Shown piece after piece: positions 29,568 through 39,902 of a stretch of DNA of 59,237 nt. Under the pieces are notes generated by a model, which was not told where the DNA came from, ran no database searches, and worked only from the letters and a program-made list of their open reading frames with translations. Numbering within the stretch: position 1 is the stretch's first letter; the number at the start of each line of letters is the position of its first letter. The stretch lies in contig NZ_JAGQBF010000018.1 in NCBI RefSeq assembly GCF_024345495.1, forward strand, positions 1 to 59,237. The letters are read 5' to 3'. The DNA comes from Synechococcus sp. RedBA-s. Its GTDB lineage: Bacteria > Cyanobacteriota > Cyanobacteriia > PCC-6307 > Cyanobiaceae. The position numbers and the translations under genes were made by a program.

Positions 29568-30110
29568 TCAGAGGTTGCCGGCGGGCACCACCTGCTCCCG
29601 CTCCACCCGGTGGCCGCTGTAGCCCAGCTCCCGGGCCAGGCTGCGCAGGCCGTTGGGGTCCTTGCCCGCCTGCTGGGGGAAACAGGTGGCCCACCAGACC
29701 AGATGGTCGATGCGGTTGGCCGGCGTGACCGCGCCGCCGGGATTGAGTTCCCGCAGGATCAAGTTGCGGCCGTCGTTGGTGACCCGCAGCGGCGCCGAGG
29801 GCGAACACTGGACGGTCTCGGAGCGCACCTTGACGTCGTTGGGCAGCTCCTCCCACACTTTGATGCGCCAGACCTGGGGCTGGACGGGATCCGCGCTGAT
29901 GCCGAACACCCCCAGGGCCTGCTTGCCATCGGCGATGTCCCGCTCCAGCAGAAGGGCCATCCCGGCAGGGCGGTTCTGGTCCGGGCGCACGAACACGCTC
30001 TGGGCTCCAGCGGAGGGGATGGAGAGGAGCACAGCCGGGGCCAGGGCCAGGCCGGCAAGGGACGCGCTCAGGAGCCGCGATTGCGTGGGGGAAGCCATCG
30101 GCTGGTTCAT
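29568..30110 (-). CDS. Exported hypothetical protein
   Basis: 180 aa with a clear signal peptide (LLSASLAGLALAPAVLLSIP, cleavage likely after SAGAQS). The mature part is a small beta-rich domain with two cysteines that may form a disulfide (VQCSPSAPL and WWATCFPQQAG). No recognised family. Located between the response regulator and the divergent cysteine desulfurase gene. Confidence 0.7.
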   Translation of the reverse strand: MNQPMASPTQSRLLSASLAGLALAPAVLLSIPSAGAQSVFVRPDQNRPAGMALLLERDIADGKQALGVFGISADPVQPQVWRIKVWEELPNDVKVRSETVQCSPSAPLRVTNDGRNLILRELNPGGAVTPANRIDHLVWWATCFPQQAGKDPNGLRSLARELGYSGHRVEREQVVPAGNL

Positions 30111-30160
30111 GGCGGCTGGGTTGTCAGCATGGAATGGTTCCGCTGGGATGGAAAGGAGGG

Positions 30161-31291
30161 ATGGCCACCACCTACCTGGACCACCAGGCCACCACCCCCT
30201 GTGATCCAGCCGTGGTGGCGGCGATGGCGCCCTACTGGAGCGAGCTGTTCGCCAATCCCTCCAGCGGCTCCCATCGCCCGGGGCTGGAGGCGGCAGCCGC
30301 GGTGGATCTGGCCCGCTGCAGTCTGGCCCGGCACCTGGGGGTGGCGCCGCAGCAGGTGGTCTTCACCAGTGGAGCCACCGAGGCCAACAATCTGGCGATC
30401 AAGGGGCTGGTGGAGGCCCGCCGCCAGCGGGGGCGCCACCTGCTCACCCTGGCCACGGAGCACCGGGCGGTGCTGGAGCCCCTGCGCTACCTGGCCGGCC
30501 ATGGCTTCGAGCTCACCGTGCTGCCGGTGCAGCCCGATGGCCTGGTGGACCTAAACCGATTCAGCGAGGCCCTGCGCGACGACACCCTGCTGGTGAGCGT
30601 GATGTCCGCCAACAACGAGATCGGCGTGCTGCAGCCCCTCGCCGCCATCGGGGCGCTCTGCCGCGAGCGGGGCATCGCCCTGCACAGCGACGGGGCCCAG
30701 GTCTTCGGTCATCAGGCCATCCACCCTGGCGAGCTGGGCATCGACCTGTTCAGCCTCAGCGGCCACAAGCTCTATGGGCCCAAGGGCATCGGCGCCCTGG
30801 TGATCGCTCCAGGGATCAGCCCGGCACCCCAGCAGCATGGCGGTGGCCAGGAAGGGGGCCTGCGGGGCGGAACACTGCCGGTTCCCCTGATCGTGGGGCT
30901 GCAGCGGGCGGCGGAGCTGGCCAGCCACGACTGGGAGGAGCGACAGCAACGCCTGGGCGGGCTGCGGGATCGGCTGCTGGCGGGGCTGCTGGAGCTGGGA
31001 GGAGTGCAGCTGAACGGCAGCCTGAAGCACCGCCTGGCCCACAACCTCAACATTCAGGTGGAAGGGGTGGATGGCAATCAGCTTCACCGGGCCCTGCGCC
31101 GCCAGCTGGCCGTGAGCGGTGGCTCGGCCTGCAGCAGCGGCAGCCCCTCCCACGTGCTGGCTGCCCTGGGGTTGAGTCCAGCGAAGGCAGCGGCCTCGAT
31201 CCGGTTCGGGCTGGGACGCCCCACCACGGCAGCGGAGATCGACCTGGCCGTGCTGGTGGTGGCGGCGGCCCTGAACGAGCTGCGGGGCTGA
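30161..31291 (+). CDS. Cysteine desulfurase, NifS/IscS family
   Basis: PLP enzyme that moves sulfur from cysteine to Fe-S scaffolds. 376 aa from the ATG at 30161 (MATTYLDHQATTPCDPAVVA); an in-frame start at 30134 adds unconserved residues. The PLP lysine is in SLSGHKLYGPKGIGALVI and the sulfur-carrying Cys in GGSACSSGSPSHVLAALGLS. The long active-site Cys loop puts it in group I (NifS/IscS). No scaffold gene adjoins. Confidence 0.93.
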   Translation: MATTYLDHQATTPCDPAVVAAMAPYWSELFANPSSGSHRPGLEAAAAVDLARCSLARHLGVAPQQVVFTSGATEANNLAIKGLVEARRQRGRHLLTLATEHRAVLEPLRYLAGHGFELTVLPVQPDGLVDLNRFSEALRDDTLLVSVMSANNEIGVLQPLAAIGALCRERGIALHSDGAQVFGHQAIHPGELGIDLFSLSGHKLYGPKGIGALVIAPGISPAPQQHGGGQEGGLRGGTLPVPLIVGLQRAAELASHDWEERQQRLGGLRDRLLAGLLELGGVQLNGSLKHRLAHNLNIQVEGVDGNQLHRALRRQLAVSGGSACSSGSPSHVLAALGLSPAKAAASIRFGLGRPTTAAEIDLAVLVVAAALNELRG

Positions 31292-31384
31292 TGAAGGAAC
31301 CTTGCCTCAAAGGCCACCTTTCCTCAACCTTGAATGAATCATGGTTGATCCTTAACCAACCACACTCAGTTAGGGAGGCATGCC

Positions 31385-32413
31385 TTGCCGAGGTCCATCC
31401 CGATCCGTGCCTCCGCACTGGTTGCAGGGGACCCGATCCTGCCGCCACTGGCAACAACGACGCAGCGGAGGCAGCGGGAGCGCTTCCTTGCCGGGGCGAT
31501 CGACGGACTGCTGGGAGCCTTGGGCGCGGCCCTGATGCTCTCGGCCGCCGGGAGGATCGCCGGCATCGGCGGCAGTCAGCCCACGTCCGTGCAAGCCGTG
31601 GTGGCCGGGTTCGGATTGCTGCTGCTCACAGCCGGCTGGCTGAGACTCGGCCGCGAGCTGATGGATTGGTCGGCCACGTCCAACGGGCGCCGGGGTCTTG
31701 AGCGCCTGCTGGGCTGGTTTCCCTTCGCTGCCATGGCCTTGTTTGCCATTTACAGGATCGGAGTCAGTGACGTGGACGCCTACAAGGTTCTGGTGTCAGA
31801 AGGGAGCGTGGTGGAGTGGCTGACGTTCCTGTTCTTTCTTGCCGCCGGAGTCCTCTTCCTGCTCACCGGCCGCGGGGAATGGGGGCCGGGAAGGGGCAAG
31901 CGACGGCGGGGTCTCGGAGCCCTCTTCCTCACCCTGGGCGTGGTCAGCCTGCTGATCGGCTTCGAGGAGATGAGCTGGGGTCAGACCATCTTCAACTGGG
32001 ATACTCCTGAGCTGCTCATTACCGCCAACGCCCAGAAGGAAACGAACCTGCACAACCTGGCGCTGATTCAGGACCGGATCTGGACCATCACGGCTGCGGT
32101 ATGCGTGGGTGTGACCCTTCTGGTGGGCGTACGTTTCACCCTTGAGGCCAACGGACGCTTGATCCCGCGCTCGCTGGCCGATGCGGTTCTGCCGCACTCC
32201 ACGCTGCTGGGATACTTCCTTTTTGCAGCCCTGCTCTATGTGCCGGTGGTGATGCTCAAGCACGACGTCGCCATTCCTGTGCTGGTGACCCGCGACCAGG
32301 AGGTTGCTGAAGGCCTCTTCTCCCTGGGTGTGCTGCTGCATTCCGGCCGCTGTTACCTCCGCTGGGCCCAGCCCGATCCGACCCAGCTCAACCTGGCAGC
32401 AGCACCCGACTGA
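31385..32413 (+). CDS. Multi-pass membrane protein of unknown function
   Basis: 342 aa with about seven hydrophobic segments. A conserved-looking acidic motif GFEEMSWGQTIFNWDTPELL lies around residue 195. TTG at 31385 is chosen because GGGAGG ends about 8 bp upstream, while the ATG at 31380 is out of frame. No enzyme signature recognised. It stands alone between the cysteine desulfurase and a desaturase remnant. Confidence 0.75.
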   Translation: MPRSIPIRASALVAGDPILPPLATTTQRRQRERFLAGAIDGLLGALGAALMLSAAGRIAGIGGSQPTSVQAVVAGFGLLLLTAGWLRLGRELMDWSATSNGRRGLERLLGWFPFAAMALFAIYRIGVSDVDAYKVLVSEGSVVEWLTFLFFLAAGVLFLLTGRGEWGPGRGKRRRGLGALFLTLGVVSLLIGFEEMSWGQTIFNWDTPELLITANAQKETNLHNLALIQDRIWTITAAVCVGVTLLVGVRFTLEANGRLIPRSLADAVLPHSTLLGYFLFAALLYVPVVMLKHDVAIPVLVTRDQEVAEGLFSLGVLLHSGRCYLRWAQPDPTQLNLAAAPD

Positions 32414-32488
32414 GCAGCATGAACCCCTGATCACGGCCCTCTCACGGGAATGGGTGCACTCAGTCCAGGCGATGGTGGTACTCCTGGT

Positions 32489-32932
32489 TCAGAGCAGCCG
32501 GAGAACCCCTTCGCCGTAGTGACAGAAGCGGGGCAGAGGCTCCAGACCATGCCGTTCCAGCACCGCCGAGAGGCGCGCGCTGGCCTCAGGCAACCGCTGG
32601 AAGGGGATGGCCGGAAACGCGTGGTGGGCAGCGTGATGGGGCAGCCCACCCAGGCAGGCATTGAGCCAGATGCTGGCACCGACGCTGCGGGAGGAGCGCA
32701 GCTGGGTGAGCCGATGGCTCGCTGAGGGAGTCCACAGGCCGTGGTGCTCAATCAAGCCGCGGGTCTGAATGATCACACCGATGATGCGTTCCACCACCAG
32801 CCAGAACAGCAGGTAGCGCAGCAGAACAGCATGGGCGATAGCCAGGCCGAGCATGGCCAGGTGCACCACCAGCACACCGGCCAGATCGAGTCGCAACCGG
32901 GCCGGCAGTCGGGGATCACAGCTGCGCAGCAC
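32489..32932 (-). pseudogene. C-terminal remnant of a fatty-acid desaturase
   Basis: 147-aa open frame whose sequence parallels the C-terminal 40% of the intact desaturase at 47742-48770. Shared landmarks in the same order are VERIIGVIIQTRGLIEHHGLW, the third His box GLPHHAAHHAFPAIPF, and the end GEGVLRLL. The first two His boxes and most membrane segments are missing. Upstream of 32932 none of the three frames shows recognisable desaturase sequence, so this is a truncated duplicate. It cannot form the di-iron site alone. Confidence 0.8.
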
Positions 32933-33216
32933 GACCCCCTTGTGCGCTGTGTCGACGATGCAGCGAGGCGTAGGTGGCGAAGGGCCATCGCCTCAAGTGC
33001 GGCGATCAGCGCGATGGCTCGCCACCATCGCCTGTTGGACGGCAGGTTCTGGGTTCTGGCGGACGGCCCTCACACCCTGACCGACCCCTGGGACGAGGTT
33101 CGCTGCCAAGCGACCGCTGGACCGCTCCAGGCCCCGCAGGTGTCGACAACGGCCGACAGAGCCATCAGCATGTCTGTGGTGAACTCTTCTTCCGCTCCAC
33201 CGCACCCCACCGAGCC
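32933..33216. other. Intergenic stretch with no supported gene
   Basis: About 280 bp between the desaturase remnant and the RimK-like fusion. Short open frames occur on both strands, but none resembles a protein. This is where the missing N-terminal half of the desaturase would lie; it has been replaced or eroded. Confidence 0.5.
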
Positions 33217-34640
33217 ATGACGGGCAGCGAAGGCCAAAAATCATCGTTGGCAGCGAGGAGTGGTGCAGTTTCCCAGAAGCGGGGCTGCCGGCGATCAAGG
33301 CAAGGGTCGATTCTGGCGCGGCCACCTCTTCGCTGCATGCCGTCAACATCGTTCCCTTCCAGAAGGATGGCTGCACCTGGGTCAGCTTTGAAGTCCATCC
33401 GCTACAGGGCGACCGCAGTGTGGTGGTGCGCCATGAGGCCCCCGTGCGCTCCAAGCGGGAGGTGAGGAGCAGCAGCGGCGCCGTGGAAAGCCGCTACCTG
33501 ATCCGGGAGCGCCTGGTGCTCGGGGACCAGAGCTGGGAGGTGGACCTCACCCTCGCCAACCGCGACGCCATGGGATATCGCATGCTGCTGGGCCGGGAGG
33601 CCATGGTGGGCCGGATCCTCGTGGATCCGGAGGGGAGCCATCAACTGCGTGAGGTCAGCCCCGAGGAAAGCCGCGCGTTGTATGCCCATGCGGTGCAGCA
33701 CAAAAGTGGACTGCGCATCGTGCTGCTGGCCAGCAATCCGGATCTCTACAGCAACCGTCGTCTCATTGAAGCTGGCGAGGAGCGCGGCCATGAGATGCAG
33801 TTCTTGAACATCAGGCAGTGCTACATCCGTCTGGATGCCAAGAATCCGGAAGTGCATTACCGCGGCGGCGATGTGCTCGGGGCCGTGGATGCCGTCATCC
33901 CGCGCATCCGTCCGAGCGTCACCTTCTATGGCTGCGCCGTGACACGGCAATTTGAATCCATGGGAGTGGAGGTGCTCAACAGCGCTCAGGCGATCACAGC
34001 CTCCCGCGACAAACTTTATGCCTCCCAGGAGTTCGTCCGCTCCGGTCTCAACTCACCCATCACCGGCTTCGCGGATTCCCCCCATGACACCGTGGATCTG
34101 ATTCAGATGGTGGGCGGTGCTCCGCTGATCGTGAAGTTGTTGGAGGGGGCCCAGGGCAAGGGGGTGGTGCTGGCTGAAACCCAGAAAGCGGCCGAAAGCG
34201 TGATCAATGCCCTGCAAAGTCTGGATGCGAATCTTCTGGTGCAGGAGTTCATCAAGGAAGCGAGTGGCTCGGACCTGCGTTGTTTCGTGGTGGGGGGCAA
34301 GGTGGTGGCAGCGATCGAACGGCGGGCCGCCCAGGGGGAGTACCGCGCCAACCTGCACCAAGGCGGTTCGGCCAGCATGGTGCAACTCGAGCCTGAAGAA
34401 AAACAGATGGCCGTCAAGGCCTGCAAGGTGCTGGGCCTTGATGTGGCCGGCGTGGACATCCTTCGCTCCCACCGGGGGCCGCTGCTGCTGGAAGTCAACT
34501 CCAGCCCGGGGCTGGAGGGGATCGAAGCGGCCACCGGCAAGGATCTGGCCGGCAAGATGATTCAGAAGCTGGAGCGAAAGCTGGGCTGGGTGCGCCCCTT
34601 GGCGCAGGATGCCGCCGCCCAGACCAGCGCTAGTCGGTGA
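33217..34640 (+). CDS. Retropepsin-like zinc protease / RimK-type ATP-grasp fusion with apparent 5' frameshift
   Basis: The main frame from 33420 encodes the end of an RimK-associated aspartyl protease-like domain ([20 protein letters not shown]) and a RimK ATP-grasp ligase ([38 protein letters not shown]). The same frame continues upstream with the missing protease half ([32 protein letters not shown], with the active-site Asp) but has no ATG, GTG or TTG after a TGA at 33180. The ATG at 33217 is one base out of register. One more A in the run 33236-33240 would restore a complete protein. The error may be real, programmed or technical. RimK-type ligases add amino acids to peptides or proteins. 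Confidence 0.8.
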
Positions 34641-34664
34641 AACCACCCCTCCATGCCCAGCCGA

Positions 34665-35207
34665 TCAGACCAGGATCCTGCTGAGCAGCACGAATCCCAG
34701 CACACCGATCACGGACAGGATCACCTGGGCCAGCCGGCTCACCAGCATCCCGGCCACCACCGCCAGTCCCACCAGCAACGAACGCCGCAACCGCCCCAGG
34801 CCTAGTGGTCCCAACTCTGTGGAAGCGGTGATCAGTTCCCCCAGGGAGGCTCCCAGAAGGGGTCCCAACAGGGCCCCCAGCAATGGACCACCGACGGGAA
34901 GTGCGGGCAGCAACCCCAGAAGCCCCACCATCAGGCCGATGGCGGCGCCGATGTAGGCCCAGCGGGTGGCCTGCAGCCGGGCGGCGCCCAGGGCCACCCC
35001 GAGCACATCGGCACCCCAACCCAGCAGCAGGATCAGCGAGGCCAGCAGCAGTTCGGGCCAGGCTGAACTCCAGCCGGCGGCCCACATCCACACTCCGGCG
35101 CCAAGGGGCAGCAGCATCAGACCCGGCAGCACCGGCAGGAAGGTGCCGGGGATCGCCAGCAGCTGGATGGTCAGGGCCAGCCACCAGAACAGCTCCATTC
35201 GGTTCAT
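34665..35207 (-). CDS. DUF456 membrane protein
   Basis: 180 aa with five to six hydrophobic segments rich in Gly, Leu and Ala. The repeated glycine-rich pattern ([40 protein letters not shown]) is characteristic of the DUF456 family. Function unknown. It overlaps the upstream rsmH gene by 4 bp on the same strand, so they are probably co-translated. Confidence 0.85.
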   Translation of the reverse strand: MNRMELFWWLALTIQLLAIPGTFLPVLPGLMLLPLGAGVWMWAAGWSSAWPELLLASLILLLGWGADVLGVALGAARLQATRWAYIGAAIGLMVGLLGLLPALPVGGPLLGALLGPLLGASLGELITASTELGPLGLGRLRRSLLVGLAVVAGMLVSRLAQVILSVIGVLGFVLLSRILV

Positions 35208-36106
35208 CCTTCAACCATCCCTGCCAGAGCGGGCGAACGGCGGCGGGCCATGCGGAATTTGGCCGAGCGGCTGCGGGGATTGTCCTCCTGCTCCGCTTCA
35301 GCGGCCACCAGCGGCTTGCGGGTGAGGCGCTCGAGGCGCTGATCCGCCAGGAATGCCGCCTTCACCCGCCGGTCTTCGAGGGAGTGAAAGCTGATCACAC
35401 CGAACACACCACCCGGCATCAGCCAGTGGGGAGCGTGCTGAAGCAGGCGATCGAGTGCCCCGAGTTCGTCGTTCACGGCGATGCGCAGGGCCTGAAAGGT
35501 GCGGGTGGCGGCATGGATGCGGCCATGGCGGGCCTTGGGGGGGTAGCAACCGGCCACCAGGTAGGCCAGGGCGGCCGTCCCCTGGCTGGAGCCTTGCCAC
35601 GGTCGGGCTTCAACGATACGGCGGGCAATCCGCCGCGACAGCCTCTCCTCGCCATAGGCATAGATGAGATCGGCCAGATCCTTCTCCTCCAGCCGGTCGA
35701 TCAGCTCAGCGGCCGTCTCACCCGCAGCGCTGTTCATGCGCATGTCGAGGGGCCCATCGAGGCGGAAGCTGAACCCCCGCTCGGCACGATCCAGCTGGGG
35801 ACTGCTCACCCCGAGGTCGGCCAGCACCCCCACCAGGGGCCCGCTGGGGGTGTAGGTGGCGAAGTTGGAGGCCACCAGGCTGACCCGATCAGCAAAGGGT
35901 GCCAAGCGCTCAGCGGCCGCCGCCAGGGCCGCTGAATCCTGATCGAGGCCGATCAGACGCAAGCCCGGATGAGCCGCCAGCAACAGGGCGCTGTGGCCAC
36001 CGCCGCCCACGGTGGCATCCAGCAGGGTTCCTTCACAGGGCAAGTCGGTAAAGCCGGCTACCACGGCAGCGGCCAGAACCGGCAGGTGATCGAACGTCTT
36101 CGGCAT
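35204..36106 (-). CDS. rsmH: 16S rRNA (cytosine1402-N4)-methyltransferase
   Basis: 300 aa, MraW/RsmH. The SAM-binding motif is [20 protein letters not shown] near the N-terminus, with [31 protein letters not shown] and [17 protein letters not shown] downstream. It methylates C1402 in the decoding centre. It is not in a division-wall cluster here, as is usual for cyanobacteria. It diverges from ndhH, with 46 bp between starts. Confidence 0.95.
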   Translation of the reverse strand: MPKTFDHLPVLAAAVVAGFTDLPCEGTLLDATVGGGGHSALLLAAHPGLRLIGLDQDSAALAAAAERLAPFADRVSLVASNFATYTPSGPLVGVLADLGVSSPQLDRAERGFSFRLDGPLDMRMNSAAGETAAELIDRLEEKDLADLIYAYGEERLSRRIARRIVEARPWQGSSQGTAALAYLVAGCYPPKARHGRIHAATRTFQALRIAVNDELGALDRLLQHAPHWLMPGGVFGVISFHSLEDRRVKAAFLADQRLERLTRKPLVAAEAEQEDNPRSRSAKFRMARRRSPALAGMVEG

Positions 36107-36152
36107 GGTTCCTTCCTAAGATCCGCACGTTCGCCTTCGAGTCCACGGGCCC

Positions 36153-37337
36153 ATGACGCAACTGGAAACGCGCACGGAACCGATGGTGGTCAACTTCGGG
36201 CCCCACCACCCCTCGATGCATGGGGTGTTGCGGCTCGTGGTGACCCTTGATGGGGAAGACGTGGTGGACTGCGAGCCGGTGATCGGCTACCTGCACCGCG
36301 GCATGGAGAAGATCGCCGAGAACCGCACGAACGTGATGTTCGTGCCCTACGTGAGCCGCTGGGACTACGCGGCTGGCATGTTCAACGAGGCGATCACCGT
36401 CAACGCTCCCGAAAAGCTGGCCAACATCCAGGTGCCGAAACGCGCCAGCTACATCCGAGTGCTGATGCTGGAGCTGAACCGCATCGCCAACCACCTGCTC
36501 TGGCTTGGCCCGTTCCTGGCGGATGTGGGCGCCCAGACCCCATTTTTCTACATCTTCCGTGAACGGGAGATGATCTACGACCTCTGGGAAGCGGCCACCG
36601 GCCAGCGGTTGATCAACAACAACTACTTCCGCATCGGCGGTGTCGCCGCTGACCTGCCCTACGGCTGGCTGGAGAAATGTCTCGACTTCTGCGATTACTT
36701 CGGCCCGAAGATCGATGAATACGAGAAGCTAATCACCAACAACCCGATCTTCAAGCGCCGCATCGAGGGCCTGGGGGTGATCAGTCGCGAGATGGCGATC
36801 AACTGGAGTCTCTCGGGTCCGATGCTGCGCGCCTCAGGTGTGCCCTGGGATCTGCGCAAGATTGACAAGTACGAGTGCTACGACGACTTCGACTGGGACG
36901 TGGCCACAGAGACAGAAGGGGATTGCTATGCCCGCTACCGGGTGCGCATCGAGGAGATGCGGCAGTCTCTGAAGATCCTCTACCAGGCCTGCAAGGCGAT
37001 CCCCGGTGGCCCTACCGAAAATCTGGAGGCCAGCCGCATGAGCGAAGGCAAAAAGAGCGAGTGGTATGGCTTCGACTACCAATACGTGGCTAAGAAAGTG
37101 GCCCCGACCTTCAAGATTCCCAGCGGTGAGCTCTACGCCCGGGTGGAATCGGGCAAAGGCGAACTGGGCGTGTTCATCATGGGCAACGATGATGTCACCC
37201 CCTGGCGTTGGAAGATCCGCGCCGCTGATTTCAACAATCTGCAGATTCTTCCCCACATCCTCACCGGGGCCAAGGTGGCCGACATCATGGCGATCCTCGG
37301 CTCGATCGACGTGATCATGGGCTCGGTGGACCGCTGA
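36153..37337 (+). CDS. ndhH: NAD(P)H-quinone oxidoreductase subunit H
   Basis: 394 aa, the 49-kDa-type subunit of the cyanobacterial NDH-1 complex, which carries cyclic electron flow and respiration from ferredoxin to plastoquinone. Conserved blocks: [40 protein letters not shown], and the C-terminus [20 protein letters not shown]. No other ndh gene is adjacent, as is normal for ndhH in cyanobacteria. Confidence 0.97.
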   Translation: MTQLETRTEPMVVNFGPHHPSMHGVLRLVVTLDGEDVVDCEPVIGYLHRGMEKIAENRTNVMFVPYVSRWDYAAGMFNEAITVNAPEKLANIQVPKRASYIRVLMLELNRIANHLLWLGPFLADVGAQTPFFYIFREREMIYDLWEAATGQRLINNNYFRIGGVAADLPYGWLEKCLDFCDYFGPKIDEYEKLITNNPIFKRRIEGLGVISREMAINWSLSGPMLRASGVPWDLRKIDKYECYDDFDWDVATETEGDCYARYRVRIEEMRQSLKILYQACKAIPGGPTENLEASRMSEGKKSEWYGFDYQYVAKKVAPTFKIPSGELYARVESGKGELGVFIMGNDDVTPWRWKIRAADFNNLQILPHILTGAKVADIMAILGSIDVIMGSVDR

Positions 37338-37360
37338 ACGCTCGCTCCACCCCTCAAGCC

Positions 37361-37780
37361 TTGAGGCCTACTCCACTGCGGCGCCGCTGGCTCGGACAGT
37401 TGCGTCGCTGCGGTGTGCTGATTCCGGCCGGCTTGACCGGTTATCTCTGGCTCAAAGGCCGCCACCCAGGTTTGCCAGGCCTGGGCTGCCCACTGCGGGC
37501 GCTCACGGGGATTCCTTGCCCCACCTGCTTCCTGACCCGGGCCACCGCCGCCGCCCTGAACGGGGAACTGGGGGAAGCGCTTCAGTGGCACGCCTTCGGG
37601 CCGGCCGCCGCGGCACTGCTTTTGACGTGGTCGGTTCAGGCGTTGCGCAGCGGCCGTCTGGTGCCGAAGGACCTCAGGGAGATCCACCTGGGGCTCACGG
37701 CCGGGCTACTGGTGCTCTACTGGGCGGTGCGCATGGTGTTCACCTATGGGCTCGGCAGGGCTGCGTTTCCGAACCCATAA
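37361..37780 (+). CDS. DUF2752 membrane protein
   Basis: 139 aa with two or three hydrophobic helices. The hallmark of the family is seen: CPLRALTGIPCPTCFLTRAT, with three cysteines around a P-C-P-x-C core. Function unknown; metal or heme binding is sometimes proposed but is not shown here. Start is a TTG-type codon at 37361, 23 bp after ndhH, so cotranscription is likely. It converges on the methyltransferase gene. Confidence 0.8.
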   Translation: MRPTPLRRRWLGQLRRCGVLIPAGLTGYLWLKGRHPGLPGLGCPLRALTGIPCPTCFLTRATAAALNGELGEALQWHAFGPAAAALLLTWSVQALRSGRLVPKDLREIHLGLTAGLLVLYWAVRMVFTYGLGRAAFPNP

Positions 37781-37813
37781 CCTGAGCCTGGGCACCCTGA
37801 GCCCGCCATCGGC

Positions 37814-38953
37814 TCAGGCATGGGTCATCAGGTACTGGCCATTGCCATTGAATTCACCATCGCAGGTGGCAAAAATCGTGCCAAGCAACAACAGATAAAA
37901 CCGCCAGATTCGCCGGAACTTTGCATACTCCATGCCGTAGTCCAGACGACTGCAAATATCCTGCGAGGCATCGAAGCGATTCTGCCAGGCGGCGAGGGTT
38001 TTGTGGTAGTTGATGCCATTCATGTACCACCGCTGAACGGTTTTGAGATCTTTACTGTGACTGGGTACCGCGTCATGACTCCAATAGCGTCCATGGGGAA
38101 AGATGTACTTATGAGTAAAGCCCGACGACATATTGTTTGGGATCCGCACGGTGATGATATGAATCAGAACCTTCCCCTGAGGCTCCAGCAGGGAAGCCAG
38201 CCTGGCGAAAGCCTTGGTGAGATTGCCCACATGGCAAAACACACCAACCGAGATGATCTTGTTGAATTTTTCGGGGAACACCACCTCGTTGATGTCGCCC
38301 TCCACGAGGGTGAACCTGCCCGAGCTCAGTTGGCTGCATGGGTCGTTCATCTTGTCTCGCATGTAGGCACATTGGCCACGGCTGAGGTTGACCCCCGTGC
38401 AGCGCACATTTGGAAATCTTGAAAGGATATAATTGGGAACACAGCCCCAGCCGCAGCCAAAATCGAGAAGATGGTCGCCATCTTCGATCCCCAACCGATC
38501 AATCATCTGATCAATCATGTGTTTCTGGGATGTTTCCAGATCCTCGGCGCCATTTTCCCAGAATCCAGTGCTGTATTTGGGATAAATGGGTTCCCAGTCA
38601 CCCAACATCCGATTCAGCATCTCCTGCGGTCGCTCATACTGAATCGACATCAATTCCTTGGATGATTCAGCAATCTGATCTGACTCATTAAGCACCCATT
38701 CGTAAGGTGCCAGCAGGGCAGGAAAGTGGCGGAACAGGATCGGCATCGAGGCGTGGAGCATACCTCGAAAAAGAGCGTCTGGGATTTCGAGGCCGTTGAT
38801 GTAGGCCTCCGCCATCGCCATCTGGGAGCTGTTCAAGCCCGTGGCCAGGCTGCGGCTCCAGCGATAGCCCATGGACTTAGGCGAAGGCTGACGCAACGCT
38901 TTGGGATCGAAGGCAGAAAGATCGGACGCCTGATCGAAGATGGTGGTCGTCAT
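37814..38953 (-). CDS. SAM-dependent methyltransferase, cyclopropane-fatty-acid-synthase-like
   Basis: 379 aa from the ATG at 38953 (MTTTIFDQASDLSAFDPKAL); an in-frame start exists at 38992. The N-terminal 150 residues lack motifs. The C-terminal domain carries SAM motif I (GDHLLDFGCGWGCVPNYILS) and motifs typical of the CFA/Mmas group (YSTGFWENGAEDLETSQKHM; NLSRGQCAYM). Substrate could be a lipid or small molecule. Base composition is lower in GC than neighbours, which hints at transfer. Confidence 0.82.
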   Translation of the reverse strand: MTTTIFDQASDLSAFDPKALRQPSPKSMGYRWSRSLATGLNSSQMAMAEAYINGLEIPDALFRGMLHASMPILFRHFPALLAPYEWVLNESDQIAESSKELMSIQYERPQEMLNRMLGDWEPIYPKYSTGFWENGAEDLETSQKHMIDQMIDRLGIEDGDHLLDFGCGWGCVPNYILSRFPNVRCTGVNLSRGQCAYMRDKMNDPCSQLSSGRFTLVEGDINEVVFPEKFNKIISVGVFCHVGNLTKAFARLASLLEPQGKVLIHIITVRIPNNMSSGFTHKYIFPHGRYWSHDAVPSHSKDLKTVQRWYMNGINYHKTLAAWQNRFDASQDICSRLDYGMEYAKFRRIWRFYLLLLGTIFATCDGEFNGNGQYLMTHA

Positions 38954-39326
38954 ACAAGCAGACAGCGGAGTGATCATTCCATCCAGCAGCACCAGTCAGC
39001 AGGATGACAAGGCTGGGCAGGCCATCGCATCACGCTGGCTCTACAGCCTCATCTGGACCTTAGCGAGGTGGATCGACTTTGGCCCACTCGCTGTGCGGAC
39101 CCCTGGAGCCGATTTCGATTGCCTGTGGATGGCTGAGCGTCAGCTCAGCACTCCGAGCGGACAACAACGCTGATCCTCAACGCGGTGTTCAGCAATCTCA
39201 AGACAGCTTCAGCAGCACCATCCACGCCCTAAGCTTCGATCAATAGCTGCCCTGCTTGCCGGAGCGACTCCTGAGGAGCAAGGAGCTTGCTATCTCGCGG
39301 AGCTTGCTAGCTCATCAAGAGACGAC
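38954..39326. other. Intergenic region with short direct repeats, no gene
   Basis: About 370 bp without a credible coding frame. An 11-bp direct repeat GGAGCTTGCTA occurs at 39282-39292 and 39299-39309, just upstream of the thioesterase gene. It probably contains the promoters for the two divergent genes. Confidence 0.45.
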
Positions 39327-39863
39327 ATGACCACTGGGGCTGCTGGCACAGAAGCGGATGGCAGCGCGTCATCCAGACTCGATCCCTGCAGCTGGCTGCT
39401 GCTCTGCCGCAGCGTGCGTTTCGGGGAAACGGACGCTGCCGGGGTGATGCATTTCCACCAGCTGCTGCGTTGGTGCCATGAGGCCTATGAGGAGAGCCTC
39501 GAAGCGTTCGGAATCTCGGCCGCTGCGATCTTTCCCACGCCCAGCTGGACCCCTGAGACCCATGGCAAGGGCGTCCCCAGCCAACCGCCGCTGGCCCTAC
39601 CGATCGTGCATTGCCGTGCCGACTTCCTCGCACCTCTGGTGTGCGGTGATCCAGTGGCGATCGCCCTCGCACCACGACGGCTTGATCCCGGAACGTTCGA
39701 AGTGAGTTACAGCTTCGCCCGCACGGACGGGACCAGCCGCCCTGTGGCCTGTGGCCTCACCCGCCACGTGGCGATCGAGGCGGCCAGCCGCCAGCGCTGT
39801 GCCCTGCCGGAGCCGATCGAGCGCTGGCTGGAGGCCTCGGCCAGCGGGATTTCACCGTCCTGA
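39327..39863 (+). CDS. 1,4-dihydroxy-2-naphthoyl-CoA hydrolase (4HBT family)
   Basis: 178 aa hotdog-fold thioesterase. The 4HBT signature has its catalytic Asp in FGETDAAGVMHFHQLLRWCH. It would release DHNA from its CoA ester, the step between MenB and MenA in phylloquinone synthesis. The genomic position supports this strongly: menE, menC, menA and menF follow within 6 kb, with the men operon converging from the right. Confidence 0.85.
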   Translation: MTTGAAGTEADGSASSRLDPCSWLLLCRSVRFGETDAAGVMHFHQLLRWCHEAYEESLEAFGISAAAIFPTPSWTPETHGKGVPSQPPLALPIVHCRADFLAPLVCGDPVAIALAPRRLDPGTFEVSYSFARTDGTSRPVACGLTRHVAIEAASRQRCALPEPIERWLEASASGISPS

Positions 39864-39902
39864 TCCCAGGATCAAGGCCGGAGCCGACGCTGAACGATCC
39901 AG

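Noticed and set aside
37781-37818. Inverted repeat CCTGAGCC / GGCTCAGG between converging genes
   Set aside because: Large loop and no T-run; too weak to call a terminator.
38940-39173. A 77-codon plus-strand frame near the methyltransferase start
   Set aside because: No domain, no clear ribosome-binding site, and it overlaps the divergent gene start; not supported.
39282-39309. Two copies of GGAGCTTGCTA as a possible CRISPR-like or regulatory repeat
   Set aside because: Only two copies 17 bp apart; no array, no cas genes. Kept only as a note in the intergenic feature.
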